Shown: piece by piece, positions 8,197 through 16,447 of the stretch
Position numbering within the stretch: position 1 is the first letter of the stretch
Layout of the letters: each line of letters begins with the position of its first letter
DNA from: PMG-095 sp049324695
GTDB lineage: Bacteria; Myxococcota_A; Polyangia; Polyangiales; Polyangiaceae
Length of the DNA stretch: 64,000 bases
Assembly (NCBI GenBank): GCA_049324695.1
Contig: JBMOMJ010000036.1
Coordinates: forward strand, 54,031-118,030
Direction: 5' to 3'
Translations under genes and position numbers: made by a program
The notes under the pieces: generated by a model
Database searches by the model: none
Seen by the model: only the letters and a program-made list of their open reading frames with translations
Told to the model about the DNA's origin: nothing

Positions 8197-10035
8197 TTAC
8201 GCTTTGCCTTCCCCGAGGAGTCGTGAGTCGTCGTCGGAGCCAGAGGAGGAGCGGCCAGACTTCGCCGCGCCCTTTGCCTTCTTGTTACTCGCGTCCGCGC
8301 CCGAGTCCTCTATCACTTTCACCTTGATGTCACCGGAGCCAGACCCGCCTCCGGGGCGGATACTCCGACGCACGTGTCGTTCGACGGCTTGTTGCTGGAG
8401 GATTCCGAGCACGCCGTTCGTGAACATGTATACCCCGAGGCCGGCGGGCAGAAACAGCATGAAAACGGTGAACATGGCCGGCATGAAGTACAGCATCATC
8501 TTCTGCTGGGCCGGATCACCTTGCATCGGCATCAGCTTCTGCTGAAAAAATGAAGTGGCGCCGATGATGAAGGGGAGAATGTAGAGGGGGTCGGCCGCCG
8601 ACAGGTCCGGGAACCAAAGAAACGGAATGTTATAGAGTTCGACCGCCGTCTGTAACGTCGTGTAAAGCGCGAACCAGACCGGCATGGACGCGAGCTGGGG
8701 CAAGCAACCCTTCAGCGGGTTTACGTTGTGCTTGCGCCAGAGCTCCATCTGCGCCAGGCCCTTTTGCTGCGGATCGTCCTTGAAGCGCTCGTTCAAGGCG
8801 TCGATTTCCGGCTTGAGCTCGCGCATCTTGATCATGCCTTTGATGCCGGGCACCGCGAGCGGGAACATCAAAGTACGCGCTGTAATCGTCAGCACGATGA
8901 TCGCCACACCCCAATTGGGGATGACGCTGTGCACCTTCAAAAGGAAGGCCACCAAAATCTTGGCGATCACCGCGAAGAACCCGAGATCGATGAGCTCGAT
9001 CAAGCGGCGCTGCCCACCACCGGCCTCAGCGAGAACGCTACGCTCCTTGGGGCCGATGTAGGTGAGCACCGAGTACTTCGTCGACTCGTTCGGAGCGAGC
9101 TCGCGCGGCGGATAGGCGAGGCGTGCGCGATAGAAGGCGCCGGCGCGATCGTCTGCGGCCTTGCTCGAGTACTTGCGGCTGTCCCAGCGCTCCTCGACTT
9201 GAAGCTGGCAAACCGGCGCAGCGCCCTCGAGCGGCACGATCGCGTGGGAGAAGTAAGCGTTGGAGACTGCTGCGAGATCGGTCTTGCCCGGCACCTGAAA
9301 GAAATCGCCGCCGGTGAGCTCGTTGCGCGGGAAATCGGCAGCCTTTTCGAAGTCGCTGGGCTCGAAGTCTTGCGGAGTGAGGCGCTTCGTGTCGCCGCCG
9401 CCCGTCACACACTCGACGTGTGTGAGCAGCGGGCTCACGCGGAACATGCCGCCCTGCACTTCGTGCTCGGTGCGCCATGCGTCGGTGCCGATGGTGAGCG
9501 CATGCTTCAAGGGCGCGCCGGCGCGATTCGTGAGCGTCGCCTCGGCAATGAGCTCGTAAGGGCGTCCCGTGAGCTTGATGATCTGGCGAAGCTCCGTCTT
9601 GTCGTCGCGATACAGGAACTCGCAGCTCTTTCCGTCGCTGGCGACGAGCTCGTAGTCGAGCTTGTCGTACTGCAGCTGAGCCTTGTCCGCCGGGATGCGC
9701 GCGGCAGCGTTCGTGAAATGGAAGCGCAGCTGCCGGCGCTCCTCGATATCCGGCGTGGTCGACAGCTCGATCGGATGCCCCGCCTTCTGGTACTTCGCCG
9801 TGGTCAGCTGAAAGTGTTTCACGCTCGCGCCGCGTGATGACAGCTGCGCGTGAAAGCGCGGACCCCAAATGTCGCAGGTCTTTTCGGGGGGCCGAGCTGG
9901 CGCGCTGCGCTCGTTCTCCGGAAGCAACGGTTGGTTCTTGGTGTTGCCGCCGCCGAAGAGCTTCGGCCCAAACTGCATGAACAAAAAGACCGCCGCTAAA
10001 ACCAGCAGCAGGCGTCCGAGATTGCCTCGATCCAT
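8197..10035 (-). CDS. yidC: membrane protein insertase YidC
   Basis: 612 residues, the normal length for a Gram-negative YidC. There is an N-terminal membrane anchor (residues 7-23), a large periplasmic beta-sandwich domain to about residue 340, and then five membrane segments of the conserved insertase core (for example PNWGVAIIVLTITARTLMFP, with the hydrophilic-groove Arg in TARTLMFPL). The tail is basic and Lys/Ser-rich, suited to ribosome contact. YidC inserts membrane proteins alone or with SecYEG. It belongs to the rpmH-rnpA-yidD-yidC-jag unit. Confidence 0.96.
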   Translation of the reverse strand: MDRGNLGRLLLVLAAVFLFMQFGPKLFGGGNTKNQPLLPENERSAPARPPEKTCDIWGPRFHAQLSSRGASVKHFQLTTAKYQKAGHPIELSTTPDIEERRQLRFHFTNAAARIPADKAQLQYDKLDYELVASDGKSCEFLYRDDKTELRQIIKLTGRPYELIAEATLTNRAGAPLKHALTIGTDAWRTEHEVQGGMFRVSPLLTHVECVTGGGDTKRLTPQDFEPSDFEKAADFPRNELTGGDFFQVPGKTDLAAVSNAYFSHAIVPLEGAAPVCQLQVEERWDSRKYSSKAADDRAGAFYRARLAYPPRELAPNESTKYSVLTYIGPKERSVLAEAGGGQRRLIELIDLGFFAVIAKILVAFLLKVHSVIPNWGVAIIVLTITARTLMFPLAVPGIKGMIKMRELKPEIDALNERFKDDPQQKGLAQMELWRKHNVNPLKGCLPQLASMPVWFALYTTLQTAVELYNIPFLWFPDLSAADPLYILPFIIGATSFFQQKLMPMQGDPAQQKMMLYFMPAMFTVFMLFLPAGLGVYMFTNGVLGILQQQAVERHVRRSIRPGGGSGSGDIKVKVIEDSGADASNKKAKGAAKSGRSSSGSDDDSRLLGEGKA

Positions 10036-10139
10036 AGGGGAGTCGTATCCGCGGGCTTGGGGAAAAAAGCCCGCCTTCGCCTAGCACCTTTCAGCGCAGG
10101 CTTCGATCGGGTTTGTCTTTCGAAATTCGCTTCTTCGCC

Positions 10140-10400
10140 TCATCCATGCGCTCGCGGCAAAGGCGGTGGATCATGCCCCCCGGGGTTCCAGGGGTGACAA
10201 CGGAGGATGCGGCGCACGCCAAGATAGGAGCCGCGCAATGCCCCATGCAACTCCAGACATTCCGCGGTGTAGCGAGAACAGCTCGGGTGAAAGCGGCAAG
10301 ATGGCCCCAGGAGCGGCGAGATGAGCAGCTGGTAGGCGCGAATCACAACCAGCAAGAGCTCGACGAACAAGCTCTTTCGTGCGGGATTCGCGTTGGTCAT
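10140..10400 (-). CDS. yidD: membrane protein insertion efficiency factor YidD
   Basis: 86 residues with the diagnostic core LLGPSCRFHPSCSRY and the Cys/His-rich RILRCHPWNPGGHDP. It overlaps rnpA by 4 bp, indicating translational coupling. YidD is a small amphipathic inner-membrane protein that helps YidC-dependent insertion. The N-terminal start (MTNANPARK) overlaps the rnpA stop, as usual for the family. Confidence 0.95.
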   Translation of the reverse strand: MTNANPARKSLFVELLLVVIRAYQLLISPLLGPSCRFHPSCSRYTAECLELHGALRGSYLGVRRILRCHPWNPGGHDPPPLPRAHG

Positions 10401-10837
10401 GCTTCCACGCGCCTAGTATTGAGCTCACGTCGCGCTTCGTCGATGCGTCTCAGCAAGATGCCGCGAGCGTTGCGGAATTCTGCGATGACCTGCGCCAAAC
10501 CGAGCTCTTTCGGCGCGCGTTTGACAATGACGACCACATCGACGTCGGGCGGGAACAAATCGCGCGTCGCTCGGTAGGCTTCACGCACGACGCGACGAAT
10601 TCGGCTGCGCACCACGGCCACGCCAACCTTGCGCGAAGCCGTGATTCCGAGCCGCGCCACATCACTCTCGGCGCGTGCCCGCACGATCAACACGAAGTGC
10701 GTGAGTGTCACGCGCTTTCCCTGAGCTTGGATCTCCAGGTACTCGCGTCGCTTGCGCACGCGCTCGCGTTTGGGAAACGGTCCGCGCGGTCGACTCGGGT
10801 GAGAGGCCGCCGGGGGATCCCGGGGGCTCGTCACCAC
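10397..10837 (-). CDS. rnpA: ribonuclease P protein component
   Basis: 146 residues. The core runs from FPKRERVRKRREYLEIQ to IRRVVREAYR; the signature basic helix appears as VVRSRIRRVVREAYR, a variant of the usual RNR motif. The protein binds the catalytic RNA of RNase P and helps mature tRNA 5' ends. It starts with GTG 10837, 7 bp after the rpmH stop, with a ~20-residue non-conserved N-terminal extension; a start further inside is possible. Confidence 0.93.
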   Translation of the reverse strand: MVTSPRDPPAASHPSRPRGPFPKRERVRKRREYLEIQAQGKRVTLTHFVLIVRARAESDVARLGITASRKVGVAVVRSRIRRVVREAYRATRDLFPPDVDVVVIVKRAPKELGLAQVIAEFRNARGILLRRIDEARRELNTRRVEA

Positions 10838-10844
10838 GCGGGGC

Positions 10845-10994
10845 CTACTTCTGGTACGCGGAAACGGTGAGACGCCAACGGCCTTTGCGGCGACGGTTGG
10901 CGAGGACCTTGCGGCCGCCCTTGGTGCTCATGCGCTGGCGGAAGCCGTGGGTGCGCAGGCGGCTGATATTGTGGGGCTGATACGTGCGCTTCAT
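10845..10994 (-). CDS. rpmH: 50S ribosomal protein L34
   Basis: 49 residues, MKRTYQPHNISRLRTHGFRQ at the start and RRRKGRWRLTVS near the end, which is unmistakably L34. The ATG is at 10994. First gene of the rpmH-rnpA-yidD-yidC-jag cluster. Upstream, a TTGACT hexamer lies on the same strand at 11049-11054 but has no good -10 partner. Confidence 0.97.
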   Translation of the reverse strand: MKRTYQPHNISRLRTHGFRQRMSTKGGRKVLANRRRKGRWRLTVSAYQK

Positions 10995-11126
10995 GGATGC
11001 ACCGTCCGAACGGGTCGGGGGCGCGCACTTCGCCACGGGATCGACCTGAAGTCAAGGGCGAGGGCGCAATTTTCGGCTGAAGGCTGGTTGCGAGACCCAG
11101 GAGGGCATGTTAAACGCCCGCTCGCT

Positions 11127-11294
11127 ATGCGCGAGAACATTCGCCTCGTCTCCTCGGCCGGTACCGGCTTCACCTATTACACGACCAAGAACAAGCGGAC
11201 GCAAACGGCGAAGCTCGAGCTCAAGAAGTACGACCCCGTCGCTCGCAAGCACGTGCCGTTCAAGGAGGCCAAGATGCCTCCGCACTCGAAGTGA
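11127..11294 (+). CDS. rpmG: 50S ribosomal protein L33, zinc-free type
   Basis: 55 residues. The family core is clear (FTYYTTKNKRTQTAKLELKK, then YDPVARKHVPFKEAK). All four zinc-binding cysteines are missing, so this is the C-minus paralogue that does not need zinc. It is divergent from rpmH across 132 bp. An AGGAGGG at 11099-11105 lies rather far from this ATG. Confidence 0.94.
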   Translation: MRENIRLVSSAGTGFTYYTTKNKRTQTAKLELKKYDPVARKHVPFKEAKMPPHSK

Positions 11295-11345
11295 CGTTGG
11301 CTTCGCGCGTGTGCCGGGCGAGCCGGCGCTTCGCGCGAGCATTCC

Positions 11346-12320
11346 TCATTTCGTCGGTTCTGCTTCCCAGCCGACCAGGTTGACCAGGAGGAGCCCTGCC
11401 ATCTCGGTAGGCTCCGACGCGGCGATGAGAGCGCGCGCACCGCGAAAAAACTCGCGCTGCAGCTGCTTCAGCTTTTCATAGTCCGCGCGCGTCACGCTGA
11501 ATACGTTGTACGAGCAAAGGTCGCGTGCGGACGGCGCCTTCACGCGCTCGTGCGCGAGCTTCGTCCAGTAGGCGCGCGCGGCACGTTCGCGCGCGGCATC
11601 TGCATTCGTGTCGATGCTCAGCGAGCCAGTCAGGCGATAACGATCGCGCACCTTGCCGAGAACCTGACCACGCAGCAGCGTTTCGATGCACGCCCGAATC
11701 GCGCGCGGCGAACGCCCCAACGTGCGAGCCAAGCGTTCGAGCTGAGCGCGCGCGGGCACATCGAAAGCCTGCGTATCGAGCAAACACATCACCGCGAGGC
11801 ATAGCGGCTGCTCGAACATCGCTTCGCGCGCCGCTTGGGCGCGTTGATAACGAACCGCCAAACTCGGCACATGCTCGATGCCCACCCAAGCGTGAGCGAA
11901 ATCGGGCAAGCGATCCGTCAGCGCATCGACGAGCTGCAGAAACTGAGAGAGCCGCGGCTGCGAGCGCGCCGATAAAAAACGACTCACGCTGAAGCGCGAG
12001 AGCCCGCTGCGTTGTGAAAGCGCGCTCAGCGTTTGCGTGCCGCGCAACGCTTCGAGCCAAGTGGCAACACGCGCAGCGTCGACCTTCGCGAGACACGGAG
12101 CCGTCGCAGCGTGAAAAGTCGCGAGCCGTGCACTCACGTCGAACCCCATGCGCTGAGAGTAGGCGAGCGCTTCGCAAGCTGTGGGCAGCCGCTGCCCAGA
12201 CTCCCACTTCGCTGCAACGTTCGAACGAAAGCCGAGCCGACGAGAGAAGGCGACCTGCGAGCGCTGCCCGCGAATGCCGCGCATCACCTCACGCGCTGCA
12301 CGTTCGAAGTCGACTGCCAT
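11346..12320 (-). CDS. DUF4423/TIGR02147-type regulator with two HTH motifs
   Basis: 324 residues. Residues ~8-60 form an XRE-like helix-turn-helix (SQVAFSRRLGFRSNVAAKWE). A second one follows at about 92-132 (LSALSQRSGLSRFSVSRFL). The C-terminal half resembles DUF4423, a domain found in regulators of Myxococcota, Bdellovibrionota and Fibrobacterota (winged-helix part near RTLGRSPRAIRACIETLL). It is divergent from a small lipoprotein gene, and a 9-bp inverted repeat lies between them, a candidate binding site. Ligand and targets are unknown. Confidence 0.72.
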   Translation of the reverse strand: MAVDFERAAREVMRGIRGQRSQVAFSRRLGFRSNVAAKWESGQRLPTACEALAYSQRMGFDVSARLATFHAATAPCLAKVDAARVATWLEALRGTQTLSALSQRSGLSRFSVSRFLSARSQPRLSQFLQLVDALTDRLPDFAHAWVGIEHVPSLAVRYQRAQAAREAMFEQPLCLAVMCLLDTQAFDVPARAQLERLARTLGRSPRAIRACIETLLRGQVLGKVRDRYRLTGSLSIDTNADAARERAARAYWTKLAHERVKAPSARDLCSYNVFSVTRADYEKLKQLQREFFRGARALIAASEPTEMAGLLLVNLVGWEAEPTK

Positions 12321-12330
12321 CTACCCCAGA

Positions 12331-12372
12331 TTTGCACATATCGACGTGAATACGACCTACGAAATGTGCAAA
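12331..12372. promoter_or_regulatory. candidate operator, inverted repeat TTTGCACAT...ATGTGCAAA
   Basis: Perfect 9-bp arms at 12331-12339 and 12364-12372, centres 33 bp apart, i.e. close to three helical turns. The site begins 11 bp before the reverse-strand regulator start and 54 bp before the forward lipoprotein start. Position and symmetry suit a dimer-pair of the adjacent HTH protein; binding is inferred. Confidence 0.5.
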
Positions 12373-12425
12373 AGCGCGCATCATCGCGCTGGACTGCGCG
12401 ATCCGCGGGCGTCACAGTCGACAGC

Positions 12426-13070
12426 ATGCGTTCGGCAATTCTCGGCGTGTGCATGCTCGCCTGCAGCGGAATTCAGGGTGGCTCCGAAGGCAGCGAGAGC
12501 GACCGCTGCACGTACGACAGCCTCGCGCTGAGCGATCCCGACGCAGTGCCCGAAGGCTTCCAACGCTCCCCGCGCGAGCTCCTCGCCGTGACTTCCGGCC
12601 CTTTTGCGGGAAGGCTCGCCAACGGTCGCGCCGTGACCATCACCTTCACGCCCGAGTACGCGGGTCTTCACGCCCTCTACGCCAGCGCCGGCGTACCGGC
12701 AGACTGCGGCCCACATCTCGCGACCTCAGCGAGCGCAACACTCAACGTCGACGGCGTGGAGCAGACCACCACCACGGCGGCCCTCGAGATTCGCTGGGGC
12801 CACCCCTTGGCGTCAGCGCGCTTCGACGTCGCCGCCGACGCTCCCTTCGCCAGCGTGCAGCCAACCTTTTCGGCGCCGCCCGTCACCAACCCGATGCTCA
12901 ACGTCTGGCTCACCACCATCACGCCCACCTCAACCCAAAGCGAGTGGAAATGGACCGCCTTCGTTGCGTGCAGCGCCGGCTCCCAATGCACCGGCGGCCC
13001 GGGGCCGGGAGGCGCCGCAACCAACGGCGTCGAAGTCAACTGGGGCAAAACCAAGCTCGCGCGCGAGTGA
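12426..13070 (+). CDS. small putative lipoprotein, function unknown
   Basis: 214 residues from ATG 12426. A short lipoprotein signal ends in MLAC. The rest is a beta-rich sequence with Ser/Thr-rich strands (AVTITFTPEYAGLHALYASA, SASATLNVDGVEQTTTTAAL) and four cysteines beyond the lipid Cys, suggesting one Ig- or jelly-roll-like secreted domain. I do not recognise a family. It is divergent from the DUF4423 regulator and probably controlled by it. Its stop codon lies in the first copy of a duplicated 26-bp segment. Confidence 0.6.
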   Translation: MRSAILGVCMLACSGIQGGSEGSESDRCTYDSLALSDPDAVPEGFQRSPRELLAVTSGPFAGRLANGRAVTITFTPEYAGLHALYASAGVPADCGPHLATSASATLNVDGVEQTTTTAALEIRWGHPLASARFDVAADAPFASVQPTFSAPPVTNPMLNVWLTTITPTSTQSEWKWTAFVACSAGSQCTGGPGPGGAATNGVEVNWGKTKLARE

Positions 13071-13112
13071 TTGCAGTTGGGCGAACGCGCGAGTGATTGC
13101 AGTTGGGCGAAC
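13061..13112. repeat. perfect 26-bp tandem duplication
   Basis: Positions 13061-13086 and 13087-13112 are identical. The unit includes the last codons and stop of the preceding lipoprotein gene (CGCGAGTGA), so the stop context is present twice. Confidence 0.9.
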
Positions 13113-13294
13113 GCGCTGAAAAGTGCGCGACCTCCCCGCGTCGTTCCCGCCTGGCCTGCTGCGCGGCGCCCCACACGGGTCCAGGGCCGCGCCCGCGCCC
13201 CGGTGTTTGTGTTTCGAGCCGTGCGATTGGAGGAATCCGCAATGCGCGGCAGCTGTGAATTGCGATGCGCCGGCGCGTCCGAGCTGGCCTGGGA

Positions 13295-14197
13295 CTGAGG
13301 CATCCCCGCAAATTGCGATCGGAGAATTCGGCAGCCTTCTGGGTGTCGATCAAAGTTTCGGGACGGCTCGAGGGAATGAACTCACCGAATACTCCGTGCG
13401 CTCCGATGCCGGATGGAGCAATTTCGATCACTTGGATCGAGTGGGTAGCAAAAGCGCACGAAACCGGAGCCCACCAGAGTGCCAGCAAAGACAGAGGTTA
13501 CGTGCGCTCGATAGAGATAGAGATCAATCAACGCGAACAGCTGATCGCGAACGTATTCAAACGCGCCGCCAAGCGTCCGAAAGACCTGGGTGCGGCTCGC
13601 GTGGGCCGCTGCGCGCAGGGAGAGTGTCGGCTCGTGCTCGCATCGAAGCCGAAGAGCAACGGGCGCACTCGGTCAACTCAGAAAGGTAACCGAGGCCGCC
13701 GAACGGAAGACTTCAAACGCTCGGAGTCGGCGCGCGAGCCCTGGCTGCTCGCAACGTCGTTGAAGTGCAAAGCCGCCCAGGTCATCGCCACCTACGCCAA
13801 GCGCATGCAGCTCGAGGAAGCGTTTCGCGACCTCAAGAGCTCGCGCTTCGGCTGGGCTTTCGAGTGTGTGAACAGCAAGAAGCCGGCGCGCACCCAGCTC
13901 TCCTTGATGATTGAGCCGTGGGTAGCCTTGCGTTCCTCGCGACCGGCGCTGCCGTCGAACAAAATGGGCTCGCCGCTCAGTTTCAAGCCAATACACTTCG
14001 CAAACGCCACGTCCTCTCTCTCAACTTTCGCGGACGCCGTGCCATAGCGAGAGTCGTCGCGATTTCTGACGCTGCGTTAAAGACGAGGGCTGCGTGCGCT
14101 ACGACTCGCCGTCCGTGCATCTTCCCCCCCCATGCCGGTTGCTGGATCGCACACGCCCGCCGCGTGTACCTTTCACCCAATTTGAGGGATCCCTCAG
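13295..14197 (+). mobile_element. decayed IS4-family element with terminal inverted repeats
   Basis: The left end (13295, CTGAGGCATCCCCGCAAATT) and the reverse complement of the right end (from 14197, CTGAGGGATCCCTCAAATTG) match at nearly every position. The flanks carry a 9-bp near-duplication, GGCCTGGGA at 13286-13294 and CGCCTGGGA at 14198-14206, fitting a target duplication of IS4-type length. At about 903 bp the element is shorter than a full member (about 1.3-1.6 kb) and has lost the 5' part of its transposase gene. Flanks 13113-13294 and 14198-14466 hold no gene that I recognise. Confidence 0.75.
13500..14060 (+). pseudogene. IS4-family transposase remnant, frameshifted
   Basis: One frame gives REPWLLATSL followed by YAKRMQLEEAFRDLKS, which is the Y-(2)-R-(3)-E-(6)-K motif of IS4 transposases containing the third catalytic Glu. 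Near 13905-13920 the homology moves to another frame (GLAAQFQANTLRKRHVLSLN), the usual C-terminal tail. The N-terminal half with the first two catalytic Asp residues is missing. The gene is therefore inactive. Confidence 0.75.
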
Positions 14198-14466
14198 CGC
14201 CTGGGACAGATCGAACGGCGGCTGTTCGGCTGGGTTCGGCGCCTGATGGAAGATGCGAGGAGCCGCGACGCGGCGGTGTGTGAACCGGCTTGCCCAGCTC
14301 GAGCGGTGACTGTGCCGCGAGGCGCGACGCGCGGCGGTGTGCGACTCGGTTGGGGCCAGATGGCGACTCGCGCGGCGCGATCGGAGATTCGCGTTACATC
14401 GGCTCGCAATGCCCCGCTTTGAGGCCAGCTTGTGGGACTCTCGCTTTGATTTGCCGGTTGGTTGAC

Positions 14467-15684
14467 TCAGGTATGACGAGATGCCGGGCGGCTGGGGACG
14501 AGGTGACTCAAGGCGGCGCGGAGCATCGTCTCACAGTCTTGGTCGCGGTTTCGGACAACCTGTGCGAGTGCTTTCGAGGCTTCGTTCTTTCCAAAGCCAA
14601 GTCCGCACAAGCCTGCGAGGACTCGGGCTACTTGTGGGCTGTCCGCGTGCTTCGTGTTCGGCGTTTCCTCTGAGTTCGACAATCGCTCTGGTTGCTGCTC
14701 TGAGTTCGACGATCGCTCTGGTTGTGGCGTGTTTTTCCGGCGGCGCGCTCGGCGGCGCTCTTGCAGCTTACGCTCAATATGTTCCACACCGAAAGCTAGC
14801 CCGGCGGTATAGGCATTGTGGGCCGAGCAGAGTAGGCAGAGGTTGTCGACAGTAGGAGCGCCGCCGCGAGCGTAAGGGATCCGATGTTCAATGGTGATGA
14901 AGCGACGTTCGCTGCAGCGCCTGCCTTCCGCGTCGACGAAGGTGCACTGGTTGCAATCCCGTTGCCACACAGCACGAGCGACCGCCACAGGCACATGGCG
15001 CGAGCCCGCCTTGAGCGAGCGACGCTTGCGCTGCGTGCCTGCGCCCAGCCGCTTCTTCTCCTCGCGCAGAATCAATTCATCCAATGCGCGTTCGAATATT
15101 GGCGCCAATTCACCCTGTGGATTCGAATGGCTGAGCAATTCGCGCGCGCGTTCAATCTTGGCGCAAAGCTCAGTTGACGCACTGAACTGCACCAGATAGC
15201 TCGCAGCGGACAGCGGCTCGAGCCGGTCTTGTTCGCTACCTCGCGTTCCCGCGCCTCGTAGCTTGACGCTATCCTCCACGTACGCCCGAGGAAATTGCGC
15301 CGCGAGCAGTCGCTCGATTTCGCGACGCGATTTGCCCCGTGCTTCATTCAAGAGCTGCTCAGCGTTATCCGAATTTGCATGCGGAGCGAGCAAGAATAGC
15401 CCTGTCAGGTGAATGTGGCCTGCGCGGAGATCATTCAGCGCTCGCGGGATCGCCCGAGCCAGGCGAGCCACTCGCACGCGCTTGGCAGCCTCGTCTTCTG
15501 AGTAGCCGAGTCGTTCGCGACAATACGCGCTCAATGAGGAGCACGCTTGTCCCAGGAACAGTTTGCGGCGATCGATTTCCATCAGATGTTCGATCACGTC
15601 CGCGGTTGCAGCCCGGTCCTGAAGGGCAAGCACGGGCATGCGCGCCAACAATTCGGCATTCGAGAGTGAAGAATCGAATTGCAT
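14467..15684 (-). CDS. HNH endonuclease domain protein
   Basis: 405 residues. A helical N-terminal region typical of DUF222-like HNH proteins (residues 1-200, SLSAYCRERLGYSEDEAAKR) is followed by an HNH nuclease at about 230-290: paired Cys, then ITIEHRIPYARGG and NLCLLCSAHN. A low-complexity basic/Ser-rich linker with a repeated PERSSNSEQQ motif follows. The C-terminal ~50 residues (LAGLCGLGFGKNEASKAL) resemble the three-helix UBA-like domain III of RuvA. Such stand-alone HNH proteins are often multi-copy in myxobacteria; a role in DNA cleavage is likely, the target unknown. Confidence 0.75.
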   Translation of the reverse strand: MQFDSSLSNAELLARMPVLALQDRAATADVIEHLMEIDRRKLFLGQACSSLSAYCRERLGYSEDEAAKRVRVARLARAIPRALNDLRAGHIHLTGLFLLAPHANSDNAEQLLNEARGKSRREIERLLAAQFPRAYVEDSVKLRGAGTRGSEQDRLEPLSAASYLVQFSASTELCAKIERARELLSHSNPQGELAPIFERALDELILREEKKRLGAGTQRKRRSLKAGSRHVPVAVARAVWQRDCNQCTFVDAEGRRCSERRFITIEHRIPYARGGAPTVDNLCLLCSAHNAYTAGLAFGVEHIERKLQERRRARRRKNTPQPERSSNSEQQPERLSNSEETPNTKHADSPQVARVLAGLCGLGFGKNEASKALAQVVRNRDQDCETMLRAALSHLVPSRPASRHT

Positions 15685-16003
15685 GCGTCACCACTACCAC
15701 GGACATTTTCGAGACATTACGCGCCACGTACAGCGTGTTTCGCACAACGGAACACCTTGAAACGCATTTCGCTTCAGATACGCGCGTCAGCGAGGCAGCC
15801 GGCAAGCGTAGCGGCGAAATTCTTGGGAAACTCAGTGTTTGTTCGCCAAGGTGCCCGTAGATGCGTCAACAAAAATGTGCACGCGTGAGTCGAATTCGCA
15901 CTCATGGGAGCGCTTCGCGCAAAGGTCCCGCATTGCACTAATCTCCGGCCAATCCAAGCTTCGTCACAATCGTACCAGCAAGTCTCGAGCGTGAGCATGG
16001 AGC
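15685..16003. other. intergenic, no gene seen
   Basis: 319 bp between the divergent HNH gene and the repeat-containing FecR locus. It should hold the HNH promoter, but no convincing -35/-10 pair or RNA was recognised. Confidence 0.5.
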
Positions 16004-16235
16004 ATGCGAACTGCAGGTGGTACGGTGGTTGCGCGCAGTGCCCTGGAGCAGGTCGCGGCAGGTGCTTGGGCACGCAAACCTGCGGCGCGCAGTGCTCTGG
16101 AGCAGGTCGCGGTAGGTGCTTGGGCACGCAAACCTGCGGCGCGCAGTGCTCTGGAGCAGGTCGCGGCAGGTGCTTGGGCACGCAAACCTGCGGCGGGCAG
16201 TGCTCTGGAGCAGGTCGCGGTAGCGCTTGAGCACG
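16004..16235 (+). CDS. 5' part of repeat-FecR reading frame, cut by scaffold gap
   Basis: Open from ATG 16004 to the gap edge; a TGA sits four codons upstream in frame. It encodes a short leader and then ~3.5 copies of an 18-residue repeat (ARSALEQVAAGAWARKPA). If the gap and a repeated 112 bp after it are removed, this frame continues without interruption into the FecR-type gene that begins at 16336, giving a protein of about 320 residues. No FecR N-terminal half or signal peptide is visible. Coding status of the repeat is plausible, not proven. Confidence 0.45.
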
Positions 16236-16447
16236 NNNNNNNNNNNNNNNNNNNNNNNNNNNNNNNNNNNNNNNNNNNNNNNNNNNNNNNNNNNNNNNNN
16301 NNNNNNNNNNNNNNNNNNNNNNNNNNNNNNNNNNNGCACGCAAACCTGCGGCGCGCAGTGCTCTGGAGCAGGTCGCGGCAGGTGCTTGGGCACGCAAACC
16401 TGCGGCGGGCAGTGCTCTGGAGCAGGTCGCGGTAGCGCTTGAGCACG
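16036..16447. repeat. 54-bp tandem repeat array interrupted by the gap
   Basis: Four copies before the gap (16036-16235) and two after it (16336-16447). The unit is 54 bp, so it keeps frame and encodes 18 residues. The last 112 bp before the gap (16124-16235) are identical to the first 112 bp after it (16336-16447), suggesting that both contig ends are the same sequence. No spacers are present, so this is not CRISPR. Confidence 0.9.
16236..16335. other. scaffold gap (100 N)
   Basis: Exactly 100 unknown bases inside the 54-bp repeat array. The round length indicates a placeholder; true size may be zero or negative, see the duplicated 112-bp flanks. Confidence 0.97.

Noticed and set aside
8728..9837. 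Forward reading frame across yidC
   Set aside because: Overlaps the unmistakable yidC gene and shows no recognisable domain.
10845..11126. Chromosome origin near rpmH
   Set aside because: No dnaA gene and no clustered DnaA boxes were seen in the region.
13036..13488. Reverse-strand frame at the left end of the IS relic
   Set aside because: It crosses the element boundary and its duplication; no motif found.
16036..16447. CRISPR-like periodicity
   Set aside because: Units are contiguous 54-bp coding repeats without unique spacers, and there are no cas genes.
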